From Treponema sp. (lineage in GTDB: Bacteria; Spirochaetota; Spirochaetia; Treponematales; Treponemataceae), in assembly GCA_017934745.1 (NCBI GenBank), contig JAGBIY010000009.1:62001-126000 (forward strand): 64,000 nucleotides of DNA, read 5' to 3'. Shown in pieces: positions 43,055 to 51,207 of the stretch. Numbering within the stretch: position 1 is the stretch's first letter; each line of letters starts with the position of its first letter. Under the pieces are notes generated by a model, which searched no databases, had not been told where the DNA came from, and worked only from the letters and a program-made list of their open reading frames with translations. Position numbers and translations under genes: made by a program.

Positions 43055-43549
43055 ATGATGGTGATAGAAAACAAGCTTATACATCACGATAGGAATCTTA
43101 ATTACCCAAAATCTGATTTTGCAAAGAATATGAACTGTCCGAAATCAATGATTCAGTGGGTTGATGATTTGACAAACAAAATTTTTAGCAATCCTACTGG
43201 CAAAAGCAAGTTCAAAGGCAACATCGGATGCAGATATTGCGGGCGATATTACTCAGTAAATAACGGTACGGACAATGTATTTGTTGGATTGAAATTTGAA
43301 AGACCTGTCGGACACAAGTTGGTAGTCGGATTTTGCGTCGAAGTACCAAAAACTAATGAATCCTCTAAAAATGAATACATCGACGTGCAAAAACTACTTT
43401 CCGCTCATTACAACTACTATGCGGAATATACGGAAATAGATGAAGGATATTGGTTTTATATATTCATTGACGACTCTTTGTTTTGCTGCAAAGACAGCGG
43501 CTCTGCGGCAGCGGAAGTTGAAAAGGTCTTGAAAGATGTCTTGGAATAG
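43055..43549 (+). CDS. Hypothetical protein, first gene of a two-gene cassette
   Basis: The 164-residue product has no recognised family. It contains a CRYCGRYY pair of cysteines, a beta-rich middle (NVFVGLKFERPVGHKLVVGFCVEVP), and YAEYTEIDEGYWFYIFIDD near the end. It has no signal peptide or membrane helix. GAGAGG lies before the ATG at a long distance. Eleven bases separate it from the PD-(D/E)XK gene, so they form an operon, and both are visibly more AT-rich than the backbone, suggesting transfer. Confidence 0.7.
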   Translation: MMVIENKLIHHDRNLNYPKSDFAKNMNCPKSMIQWVDDLTNKIFSNPTGKSKFKGNIGCRYCGRYYSVNNGTDNVFVGLKFERPVGHKLVVGFCVEVPKTNESSKNEYIDVQKLLSAHYNYYAEYTEIDEGYWFYIFIDDSLFCCKDSGSAAAEVEKVLKDVLE

Positions 43550-43560
43550 GAGCAAGAACA

Positions 43561-44559
43561 ATGGAATTGAAAAAAGCTGATTTATTCATAAACTTATCAA
43601 AATACAAGCCAAGCCAATATGTAACGCCTCTTGAAAATTTCACAACAGAAGTGTTTGTTTATATCCTAAAAAATTTGCTTGACACAAACCCCTCTGCCGC
43701 TACAGAAATATTGAATTTATTTGGAATCAAAAACTCGGATAAGATAATAATAAGCACACAAACCGAATACAAAGTTGGGGAGCATATTTTAAGACCCGAT
43801 ATAACAGTTAAATCAGAAGAAGAAATTACATTCATTGAAGTGAAGGTCAACTCAAAACTTCGTGAATCAATTCTTGGAAATGAGGGTGAAGACCAATTAC
43901 AGGACTATCAAAAAATAAACACAGACCAAAAGCCAACAAAAGTCTACTCATTGAGCAAAAACTCGATTTCATCATCTGTAAAAAACAATGTTCGATGGTA
44001 TCAGATATTTGAAATCCTAAAGAAAATTGAAGACACTGACATAATTGTCAAAAATTTTCTTTGTTTCTTGACCGAAAACAAAATGGGAAGTCCTACAGAT
44101 TTTACAAGCGCAGTTCAAAATTTAATAACCGCAAACCAGCAGTTGACTGATTATTTAATTGCCATATACGAAGATTCTAATTTTTCTAAAAATTCAAAGT
44201 ACCAGCTTGGAAGCGTCTATATTGAAAACGACGGCATTGGATTTTATATTCAGGATTCAAAAAAGAAAAAAAGCAAAAAGGAAGACGACTCATTTTTCTT
44301 TTTGGGTATTCTTCCTGAACAAGAGGACAGCATTTCTTTTTTGGTTCTATGCGATTGCTTAAAAGATGAGTTCAAAAGAAATGATAAATGGAAGCAGGAC
44401 TGGAAAACGTGTTCCGGTGTTCACCCTATAGTTTCATCAAAAAAAATCACTGAAATAACAGAAAAACAAACCCCCAACGAAAAAATTGAAATGGGAAGAA
44501 TTTGGCTGAATACAGTTTATTCAGAATTGGGAGAATATGTAGAAGAAAAGTATATATGA
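43561..44559 (+). CDS. PD-(D/E)XK nuclease-like protein
   Basis: The 332-residue protein has the nuclease core: Glu30 in NFTTEVFVYILKN, Asp80 in LRPDITV, Glu93 and Lys95 in ITFIEVKVNSKLR, then a Gln motif in EDQLQDYQKI. This is the usual order of a PD-(D/E)XK active site. The C-terminal 170 residues are not recognised and contain a Lys-rich loop (KKKKSKKEDD). Such proteins occur in restriction and defence cassettes, so a phage-defence role with the preceding gene is possible but unproven. Confidence 0.75.
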   Translation: MELKKADLFINLSKYKPSQYVTPLENFTTEVFVYILKNLLDTNPSAATEILNLFGIKNSDKIIISTQTEYKVGEHILRPDITVKSEEEITFIEVKVNSKLRESILGNEGEDQLQDYQKINTDQKPTKVYSLSKNSISSSVKNNVRWYQIFEILKKIEDTDIIVKNFLCFLTENKMGSPTDFTSAVQNLITANQQLTDYLIAIYEDSNFSKNSKYQLGSVYIENDGIGFYIQDSKKKKSKKEDDSFFFLGILPEQEDSISFLVLCDCLKDEFKRNDKWKQDWKTCSGVHPIVSSKKITEITEKQTPNEKIEMGRIWLNTVYSELGEYVEEKYI

Positions 44560-44574
44560 ACCCCGCAATAAAGA

Positions 44575-44599
44575 GAGTTCTGCTAAATTAGCAGGACTC
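44575..44599 (+). terminator. Hairpin after the PD-(D/E)XK gene
   Basis: GAGTTCTGCTAA is followed after one base by TTAGCAGGACTC, giving a strong stem with one wobble pair. The flanking T run is poor, so termination is only probable. It separates the two-gene cassette from the toxin module. Confidence 0.5.
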
Positions 44600-44632
44600 C
44601 CAAAAAGATAAATCACACACAAGGAGAATAAA

Positions 44633-45445
44633 ATGAAAAAACACATTCTTACACTCGTACTCGCAATTTTTTGCACAGCCGCAGTCTTTACGGAAACAAA
44701 AATTGATGTTAAGCAACACATTATTTCTATGGATGCTGACCAAGCGATGTTAGACACAGTTGTTATTGATTCACAAGAAGTACTAGAACAAGGTGGAAAG
44801 GTTATTCTTCGTTATGACTTCGAGATAACGGACAAAGGATTTTTCGATGCAAACAATCTTTATATTTTTCTGCGATTCCCTAGTGAATATCACTGTTTTG
44901 ACGATGAAACGGTCTTGAAAGTAACAGCTTTCTCCGGTGCTACTGATTTGAGATGCGATGTTCAAAATGCCTTTATTGGAGATAGTAGTTATTATTTGGC
45001 AATAGGAAAATTACTTGGCAGACTCCCAAAGGCGGAGTTGTGGACGTTGCGCCAACGGAGAAAGGAAAAAGACACAAAAGAATACAAATACGATTTCAGG
45101 GAGAAATGTATTGCCATTCCATTAAAAATGGTCAACAAAAAGGGAAACAAAGCATCCATTGAATTCGTCATTGATTTCAATCAGATTGCTGATAATTATT
45201 ATTATTGTTTGGAAGCGTATAAGAACAATAAGGAATTTATAAGCTGGTATGAAAACCTTTTATCCGAAATTCCAATAGACATCACATTTCACACAAAATA
45301 TGACAGTATGATTAGCTACAGCATTTCACGTGATACCTTAGAAAAAAGCAAATATGCTGAATTTGTCATGAACGTTGACTATTACCACGACTGGCTACAT
45401 GACTGCGAAGCCTCAAATCACATGTTCACGATAATGGTAAAATAA
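44633..45445 (+). CDS. Secreted protein of unknown function upstream of the toxin
   Basis: The 270-residue product has a clear signal peptide (MKKHILTLVLAIFCTAAVFT) behind an AAGGAG site. The mature part is beta-rich (GKVILRYDFEITDKGFFDANN, IEFVIDFNQIADNYYY) and has no recognised family. It lies two bases before the PoNe-like toxin gene and in the same operon. It might be an accessory for export, delivery or folding of the toxin; this is inference from position only. Confidence 0.75.
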   Translation: MKKHILTLVLAIFCTAAVFTETKIDVKQHIISMDADQAMLDTVVIDSQEVLEQGGKVILRYDFEITDKGFFDANNLYIFLRFPSEYHCFDDETVLKVTAFSGATDLRCDVQNAFIGDSSYYLAIGKLLGRLPKAELWTLRQRRKEKDTKEYKYDFREKCIAIPLKMVNKKGNKASIEFVIDFNQIADNYYYCLEAYKNNKEFISWYENLLSEIPIDITFHTKYDSMISYSISRDTLEKSKYAEFVMNVDYYHDWLHDCEASNHMFTIMVK

Positions 45446-45447
45446 AA

Positions 45448-46704
45448 ATGCGAAGATTTTTTATTTTTCTGCTTTTTATTGCTATGCTGCCTCTTTTTGC
45501 GGGCAAGTCTTCTGGCAATAAAAAACTTGGAAACAGTTTTTATAATTCTTATGAAAACTCTTATAAGGATTCCTATTCTTCATCGTATAAGTCTGCATAC
45601 AAAAACGCTTATCACAATTTATATGACCCGAATTATGGAAAATATCTAAAATTTGTCATAGAAAACGATGCTATCGCAGAAGAAAATTTCGTCAAATACT
45701 TCTCCGATTGGCAGTGGTCGGGTCAAGAACAGGACTTCTTCTCTTATGCCGAAAGCAGAGCCGAACGGGAGCGGAAACTCGCAGACTGCTACGATGCCGC
45801 CATAAAAAAGTTCGGAATCGGAACTGCGCTTGTCGCGACGAGTTGGATGGTCGCTTTTGTCGTGCCCGGCGGACAAATTTTTACACTATCCATGATGGTC
45901 ATTGCAAAAGAAGTGACCATAGGAGCGTTGAGCGGCGGAGCTATCGGTGCGGTAACGTCTGCGGGAATCGCCTATATGCAGGGGAAGCGCGGCGATGAGC
46001 TGCTTTGCGAGACAATCAATGGCGCTGCGGACGGATATCTTGTTGGAGCGGTAACAGGGCTTGTTTCTGGTGGTGCTAAAGCTATAAAAGAAGCGCGCAA
46101 AGCAAAAATGATGAAGTCGTTTTCTGGAACTGAGACAATCTTTTGCGAAAATGTCTACGACGAAACTGGAAAACTTATTGGAAAATACGACCCGAAATGG
46201 TATAAAACGGAAAAGTGTGTCCGCGATATTGAGAGAAACGGTCTTGAAAATTTGACACCTGCCCAAAAAGGCAATTATGGAGAAATGAAAACAGACCTTT
46301 TCATGCGCGATAGGGGGTATGAAAGGGTAAGCAAAACACAAGTTACGAATCTTACTGAAAAAGCTCCGCAGGGTATTGATGGTGTGTATTACAATCCCAA
46401 TGGAAATCCTCCTTATATAATAGCAGAAGCGAAATGTGGCTATCAAAATTCAGTGGGAGAATTCATGGGGAAAAAAGCACTTTCCACCCCTGCCGACGGT
46501 ATAGAAATGAGCGAAAATTGGCTTTTTGGAAACATAACAGGCAACAACCGACTTGAGTCAGCCGTAGGAAAAAAAATAGCCGATGATATTGAGGAACAAG
46601 GATTTGAAACAGTTCTTGTGCATGTAAACAACAAAACGGGAGAATGCAGCGCATACGCTTTGGAATCGACAGCAAATGATGTCAACATTGTTGGAGTTTG
46701 GTAA
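45448..46704 (+). CDS. Sec-exported PoNe-type polymorphic nuclease toxin
   Basis: The 418-residue protein starts with a signal peptide (MRRFFIFLLFIAMLPLFA). Residues 30-66 carry tyrosines at exact four-residue spacing (35, 39, 43, 47, 51, 55, 59, 63). A hydrophobic, glycine-rich middle follows (about 123-210). The C-terminal domain has the PoNe PD-(D/E)XK site: Glu279 in GNYGEMKTDLF, Asp311 in APQGIDGVYY, Glu327 and Lys329 in YIIAEAKCGY. PoNe DNases are antibacterial effectors in other species. The next gene is the matching immunity protein. How a Sec substrate would reach a target cell is not clear. Confidence 0.85.
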   Translation: MRRFFIFLLFIAMLPLFAGKSSGNKKLGNSFYNSYENSYKDSYSSSYKSAYKNAYHNLYDPNYGKYLKFVIENDAIAEENFVKYFSDWQWSGQEQDFFSYAESRAERERKLADCYDAAIKKFGIGTALVATSWMVAFVVPGGQIFTLSMMVIAKEVTIGALSGGAIGAVTSAGIAYMQGKRGDELLCETINGAADGYLVGAVTGLVSGGAKAIKEARKAKMMKSFSGTETIFCENVYDETGKLIGKYDPKWYKTEKCVRDIERNGLENLTPAQKGNYGEMKTDLFMRDRGYERVSKTQVTNLTEKAPQGIDGVYYNPNGNPPYIIAEAKCGYQNSVGEFMGKKALSTPADGIEMSENWLFGNITGNNRLESAVGKKIADDIEEQGFETVLVHVNNKTGECSAYALESTANDVNIVGVW

Positions 46705-46708
46705 AAAT

Positions 46709-47362
46709 ATGAGAGATTCTATAAAAGACAAATGTTATTTTGACGATTTCATAAAAGAGGATTCAGAGAGAATTTCTGCTTTTGTGGAAAAACTAAAAAA
46801 CGGACAAATTCCAGATGCTCGTGTCCAGAGAATCAAAGAAAAAACAACGGCTCTTCAACTTGGAGTTTTTATTGCACGATATTCAAGAGGCGATGAGTTA
46901 ATCGAATTATCGAAGTCTTTTCCCCCTCTTTTTGATTCATGGACAGGTACATTCAACAAAAACAATTACGATGTAAATCTCAAAATGTTTTCTTTGTCTG
47001 TTCTATTCAATTTTGAAAAAGAACTAAGCAAAATCGAAAGCAATTTGCTTGAAATCGATGATTGGCTCATAACTTATCTTCTTTGCGGCGAAAACGACAA
47101 GACTCTTGTTTATCCTGAGCATTACGAAAGTTTGCGGTCAATTTTGAAAAACAATTCTTTTGATTCCCTTTTGAGTTATGCGGAAAACGATTGGTTCGAT
47201 GAGGAGTTGGACTGTTTCTTTTCTCACAAGTCTTCGGAGAATTTATATTATGGCTACTGGTGCTTTGAAGTCGCGGCAATCATAAAGAAACTGAAAATCG
47301 ACGACAGAAAGCTGGCAAACGCAAAATTCTATCCATACGATTTGGCTCATTTCCAAAACTAA
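46709..47362 (+). CDS. PoNi-type immunity protein (DUF1910/DUF1911)
   Basis: The 217-residue product is helical and cytoplasmic, and its C-terminus, YYGYWCFEVAAIIKKLKIDDR followed by KFYPYDLAHF, is the DUF1911 signature of PoNi proteins, which neutralise PoNe DNases. It starts 4 bases after the toxin stop (ATG at 46709); the longer frame from 46676 would overlap the toxin. A segment of this gene (47036-47078) is repeated almost identically at 48020-48062. Confidence 0.88.
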   Translation: MRDSIKDKCYFDDFIKEDSERISAFVEKLKNGQIPDARVQRIKEKTTALQLGVFIARYSRGDELIELSKSFPPLFDSWTGTFNKNNYDVNLKMFSLSVLFNFEKELSKIESNLLEIDDWLITYLLCGENDKTLVYPEHYESLRSILKNNSFDSLLSYAENDWFDEELDCFFSHKSSENLYYGYWCFEVAAIIKKLKIDDRKLANAKFYPYDLAHFQN

Positions 47363-47429
47363 AAAAAATCCACAGCAATCCTCCATCAACATGTCAAAAA
47401 CGATTGCTTTCACCTCCTTCACCAAAAAC

Positions 47430-47459
47430 TTGCAAGCAGGTATCAATCAGGTGTATATT
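47430..47459 (+). promoter_or_regulatory. Promoter of the dinJ-yafQ pair
   Basis: TTGCAA (47430-47435) and TATATT (47454-47459) are 18 bases apart, just ahead of an AAGGAGG ribosome site and the antitoxin ATG. As in related pairs, the antitoxin probably binds here, but no clear operator symmetry was found. Confidence 0.55.
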
Positions 47460-47479
47460 CATGGCAAGGAGGTGCGAAC

Positions 47480-47746
47480 ATGAATCAATCCGCTTTTAGC
47501 GTCAGAATGGACAGCAATTTGAAAAAAGAATTTTCTCTTATTTGCGAAGATTTTGGAATGCCGGTTTCCACGGCCATCACCCTGTTTGCGAAAGCCGTTG
47601 TCAGAGAACACAGAATTCCGTTTGAAATTCGAAGCGACTTGCCCAACAGCCTTACCAAGCAGACAATTGAGCTTGCAGAAAACGGGAAAGAATTGCATGG
47701 ACCTTTTTCAACTCTCACAGATTTGAGGGCTTCATTAGATGCTTGA
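47480..47746 (+). CDS. dinJ: RelB/DinJ-family antitoxin
   Basis: The 88-residue protein has the DinJ-type ribbon-helix-helix N-terminus (FSVRMDSNLKKEFSLICEDF, GMPVSTAITLFAKAVV) and a C-terminal extension that would wrap the toxin. AAGGAGG lies before the ATG. It overlaps the toxin gene by eight bases, the normal arrangement for coupled type II pairs. Confidence 0.92.
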   Translation: MNQSAFSVRMDSNLKKEFSLICEDFGMPVSTAITLFAKAVVREHRIPFEIRSDLPNSLTKQTIELAENGKELHGPFSTLTDLRASLDA

Positions 47747-48011
47747 TATTGTATACACAACCCAATTCAAGAAGGATTATAAGCTCGCCAAAAAACGCCA
47801 TGTAGATATTGAAGAACTTTTCAGAGTCATAGGAATGCTTCAAAATCAACAAGTATTGCCCGAAGAAAAGAAAGACCATCCATTGGTCGGCAATTACAAA
47901 GGCTACAGAGAATGCCATGTACGACCAGATTTGCTCTTGATATATAAAATAAAAGAAAAAGAACTGGAGTTGGTTCTTTTTAGAACAGGAACTCATTCTG
48001 ATTTGTATTAG
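47739..48011 (+). CDS. yafQ: YafQ-family mRNA interferase toxin
   Basis: The 90-residue product matches YafQ in the RelE superfamily: YTTQFKKDYKLAKKRH at the start, HPLVGNYKGYRECHVRPDLLLIY in the middle and the catalytic His in RTGTHSDLY at the end. YafQ cuts mRNA on the ribosome. It appears complete. Confidence 0.92.
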   Translation: MLDIVYTTQFKKDYKLAKKRHVDIEELFRVIGMLQNQQVLPEEKKDHPLVGNYKGYRECHVRPDLLLIYKIKEKELELVLFRTGTHSDLY

Positions 48012-48016
48012 ATAGA

Positions 48017-48141
48017 CAAAATCGAAAGCAGTTTGCTTGAAATCGATGATTGGCTCATAAATGCTCGCCGCTCTGAAAAACATGGGCAAAGGCTACCAGA
48101 CACGAATAAACAACATCCTCAGGCAGGCTGTATTCGGCTGA
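48017..48141 (+). pseudogene. Remnants of a PoNi gene and a DUF4415 (BrnA-like) antitoxin
   Basis: Positions 48017-48062 repeat 47033-47078 of the immunity gene almost base for base (KIESSLLEIDDWLI). Directly after, 48061-48141 reads MLAALKNMGKGYQTRINNIL and ends RQAVFG*, the C-terminal end of a BrnA/DUF4415 antitoxin. Neither has the rest of its gene. The pieces look like leftovers of past immunity and antitoxin cassettes joined during rearrangement. Confidence 0.75.
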
Positions 48142-48193
48142 GTGCAAGCCATCACTCTACCCCACCTCCATTGCTCTCCCCCATTTTCTTCGT

Positions 48194-48230
48194 TAAAATA
48201 ATAACAGTTAAGTTAACTACCATTATTTTA
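48194..48230. promoter_or_regulatory. 37-base perfect palindrome upstream of the DUF234 ATPase
   Basis: TAAAATAAT-aac-AGTTAA-G-TTAACT-acc-ATTATTTTA is symmetric about position 212 (outer arms 48194-48202 and 48222-48230, inner arms 48206-48211 and 48213-48218). It ends 19 bases before the ATG and has no GC-rich stem, so it looks more like an operator than a terminator. Confidence 0.55.
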
Positions 48231-48249
48231 TTTCACAAGGCGGTCATCC

Positions 48250-49563
48250 ATGGAAAAATTTTACGACAGAAAAAACGAACTTGAGCTGATTGGGAAAATC
48301 GAAAGGCAGTCGGAAAACAATGCATGTTTTACAGTGCTCACGGGAAGGCGGCGCGTTGGAAAGACTGCGCTTGTGAAAGAGTTCCTGAAAGGGAAAAGAG
48401 GCGCGTACCTTTTTGTCGTAAAAACTTCCGAACCGCTTCTTTGCAGGGAATGGCAAAAAATTCTTGAGGAGCAGCTTTCGCTAAAAATTTTCGGAACCGT
48501 ATCGAGCCTTTCGGATTTGTTCGCACAAGTCTTTGAATTCTCAAAAAGCAACCATTTTGCGCTGGTAATCGATGAATTCCAGGAACTTGAGAACGTGAAC
48601 AGGTCATTCTTCAGCTCGCTCCAAAATCTTTGGGACAGCGCGAAAGGCGAATCGAAAATCAACCTGATTGTCTCCGGGTCTGTATACTCGATGATGACAA
48701 AAATCTTTGAGGGGCAGAAGGAACCTCTTTTCGGCAGGGCCACGCATAAAATGAACATAAAGCCGTTCACTCCGTCCGTCATAAAAGAAATACTTGCGGA
48801 TTTCAACCCGAATTACATGCCGGAAGATTTGCTCTGTCTTTACATGCTTTCTGGCGGAGTCCCAAAATACATTTTTCTCTTGATGTATGCCGGCGCCTTT
48901 TCAAAAGACACCATGCTTTCTTATGCGCTGGGCGAAACTTCTCCATTCCTAATAGACGGAAAGGAAATACTTGTAAGCGAAATTGGCAAGGATTACGGAA
49001 TTTACTTTTCGGTACTGCGCCTTATTTCGGAAGGCCTTACTTGCCAAAGCGAAATCGACTCGGTGATTCAGAAAAACACAGGCTCATATCTCAAAAATCT
49101 TGAGGAGAATTTCGGAGTGATAAAGCCAATACGTCCGCTTTTCTCAAAACCTGCAAGCCGAAACGCACGCTACCAGATAACAGACTGCTATCTCAGGTTC
49201 TTCTTCAGGTTCGTCTACTCAAACCAGTCCCTCATCGAATTCGGCCAACACGACACTCTCAAAGAGATAGTGCTCAGGGATTACGAGACTTTTTCCGGCA
49301 AGTCACTCGAACAGTATTTCACCTCGAAAATCCAGGAGGAGCGGAAACTGACTTCAATCGGCGGCTGGTGGGACAGGAAGTCCCAGAATGAAATCGACAT
49401 CATCGCGATAAACGCCCTTGAGAAGACTTGCTGCATCTATGAAGTGAAACGGCAGGCAAAGAAAATCGACATGGAACTGCTGGGAGAAAAAGTACGCCAA
49501 TTCTCAAACAACATCCCCGGCTACGCAATTTCACTTGAGGGATTGTCGATGGAAGACATGTAG
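48250..49563 (+). CDS. ATPase of the archaeal-ATPase/DUF234 family
   Basis: The 437-residue protein has an N-terminal P-loop (TGRRRVGKTALVKEF, Lys38), a Walker B-like ALVIDEFQELENVN, and SGSVYSMM sensor-like residues. The C-terminal part is DUF234, with a PD-(D/E)XK-like NEIDIIAINALEKTCCIYEVKRQAKK arrangement. These proteins are common in gut bacteria and archaea; their function is largely unknown, with roles in DNA metabolism or defence proposed. A 37-base palindrome lies directly upstream. Confidence 0.88.
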   Translation: MEKFYDRKNELELIGKIERQSENNACFTVLTGRRRVGKTALVKEFLKGKRGAYLFVVKTSEPLLCREWQKILEEQLSLKIFGTVSSLSDLFAQVFEFSKSNHFALVIDEFQELENVNRSFFSSLQNLWDSAKGESKINLIVSGSVYSMMTKIFEGQKEPLFGRATHKMNIKPFTPSVIKEILADFNPNYMPEDLLCLYMLSGGVPKYIFLLMYAGAFSKDTMLSYALGETSPFLIDGKEILVSEIGKDYGIYFSVLRLISEGLTCQSEIDSVIQKNTGSYLKNLEENFGVIKPIRPLFSKPASRNARYQITDCYLRFFFRFVYSNQSLIEFGQHDTLKEIVLRDYETFSGKSLEQYFTSKIQEERKLTSIGGWWDRKSQNEIDIIAINALEKTCCIYEVKRQAKKIDMELLGEKVRQFSNNIPGYAISLEGLSMEDM

Positions 49564-49659
49564 CGAGTTCTCCAGTTTTCATTCCAGAAAATGCCGTTTT
49601 CACTCCCTTTTTGATTCATGGACAATGCGCTATCATTTTTGCACAGGAGCGCACGCTGA

Positions 49660-50850
49660 ATGGTTTACACGCTATGCCACAAAGACATACAGGTCCTCGA
49701 ATTCAAAATGGAAGACGACGAAGTTTCCGATGTGATTTCAATCTTGGACGAAAAGCACCTTCCTGTCGGGGTGTTCAAAGATTTTGAGAAGGGAGTGTCG
49801 AAAAAGCAGCAGTTCCGTTCATGGTGGAGGAGCCGCGCGATTCCCGCAAGCCGTCAAAATCTTAGGGATGCGCTGGAGATGCTCGGCAACATCACTACGG
49901 AGCAGCTTGCCGCAAAATCGTTCGGGTTGAGCCTCTCGGACCAATATTGGGCGAAACCGGTCGACAGCCCTCTAACATGGAAAGACGTCAATTTCTTCGA
50001 GAACGATTTCTCCGATGATGTCGGGAAGGCTCTTTTCGGCACCCTCGACATCGCCGACATTTCGAGCCTGAGCCTACTTTCCCCGGACAACACGTCGGAC
50101 GGCTGGCTCAAAAAGAAGTGGATTATTGACAACAGCGAGCGGGTCCTCTTGAAAGGCGGAAGCGGAACGGAACAGCAGGAACCTTTCAACGAAGCGATTG
50201 CAAGCGAAATCTGCAGGAGGCTGGGAGTTCCGCATGTGGAATATTCTGTGGCGGAGCATGACGGGAGATACTATTCCGCCTGCAAGGATTTCATCACGGG
50301 CGACACGGAATTGGTCAGCGCGTGGCACATCAAAAACGCACTGCCAAGGGGAAAAAACGAATCGGAGTACGCGCACTTTTTAAGATGCTGCGAGGCGGTG
50401 GGGATAAAAAACATGGAAAGCATCAAAAAGCAGCTCTGCCAAATGTTCACCATGGACTGCATAATCGCAAATTCTGACAGGCACTTCAACAATTTCGGAT
50501 TCGTCAGGGACGCTGCCACTCTTGACTGGCAAGGCCTCGCCCCTGTTTTCGACTCAGGAACTTCGCTTTTCCACGACGTGTCCGCATACGACTTGAAAAA
50601 CACGGCAGAGTACATTTCAAAAAACGCAAGCTCAAAGCCATTCGCAAAAAGGCATCTGGAACAACTGGAAAAACTGCAGTGCAAAGAATATTGCGGGGAT
50701 TTGCGTTTCGAATCTCTCTCGGATATTTCAGCCTGGGCGGAAAATCTATTGGAGAAGAACAGGCACCTGTCTGAAAAAAAGGACATCCTCTGCAATATCC
50801 TTGAAGAGAGGGTCAGGGAAACAAAGAACGCCATTTTCGGCACAGCGTGA
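49660..50850 (+). CDS. HipA-like serine/threonine kinase, orphan
   Basis: The 396-residue protein has HipA-fold features: an N-terminal region (about 1-110), RVLLKGGSGTEQQEPFNEAIA (ATP-binding loop and helix), the catalytic DCIIANSDRHFNNFGF, and the metal-binding APVFDSGTSL. In HipBA pairs the kinase stalls growth by phosphorylating a tRNA synthetase and a HipB repressor is encoded next to it. No helix-turn-helix gene is adjacent here, so this is an orphan or an atypical member. The start could be 49660 (MVYTLCHKDIQV). Confidence 0.82.
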   Translation: MVYTLCHKDIQVLEFKMEDDEVSDVISILDEKHLPVGVFKDFEKGVSKKQQFRSWWRSRAIPASRQNLRDALEMLGNITTEQLAAKSFGLSLSDQYWAKPVDSPLTWKDVNFFENDFSDDVGKALFGTLDIADISSLSLLSPDNTSDGWLKKKWIIDNSERVLLKGGSGTEQQEPFNEAIASEICRRLGVPHVEYSVAEHDGRYYSACKDFITGDTELVSAWHIKNALPRGKNESEYAHFLRCCEAVGIKNMESIKKQLCQMFTMDCIIANSDRHFNNFGFVRDAATLDWQGLAPVFDSGTSLFHDVSAYDLKNTAEYISKNASSKPFAKRHLEQLEKLQCKEYCGDLRFESLSDISAWAENLLEKNRHLSEKKDILCNILEERVRETKNAIFGTA

Positions 50851-50899
50851 AAAACGGCAACCAGCCTTTTTCATGCGTAAGCCGTGCTAGCCACCGCCC

Positions 50900-51207
50900 C
50901 TACACTCCTTCTCCATCGACCTCGTAATCGACATTGTTGAAAGTGTTGTCCTTCAGTTCTATGTTCCTGCTGTAGGCTCTTGAAAGTGAGTAATACAGAA
51001 GGCAGCCAAAAAATTCCCCTGTGGACTGGGTGAACGTGTTGTTCGTGATTGAGATGTTTTTGCACTTGCTCAAGGCAATGATTGTGCCGTCTTCAGAGTT
51101 CGCGTTGTCCGTGAAAGTATTGGAAACGACCTTTACATCGCGGACAAGTCCCCTGTCGATTTCATATCCGCCAATCGCAAGGGCGCATTCTTCAAGACCC
51201 CCCTGAC
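50900..51207 (-). pseudogene. C-terminal fragment of a right-handed beta-helix protein
   Basis: On the minus strand the frame after the MATE stop reads GLVRDVKVVSNTFTDNANSE and later ISITNNTFTQSTG and IELKDNTFNNVDYEV, the repeating strands of a parallel beta-helix (pectate-lyase/NosD-like). It ends in a stop at 50900, but its start is missing: upstream it runs straight into the MATE gene. It is best seen as a truncated gene end left by a rearrangement. Confidence 0.65.
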
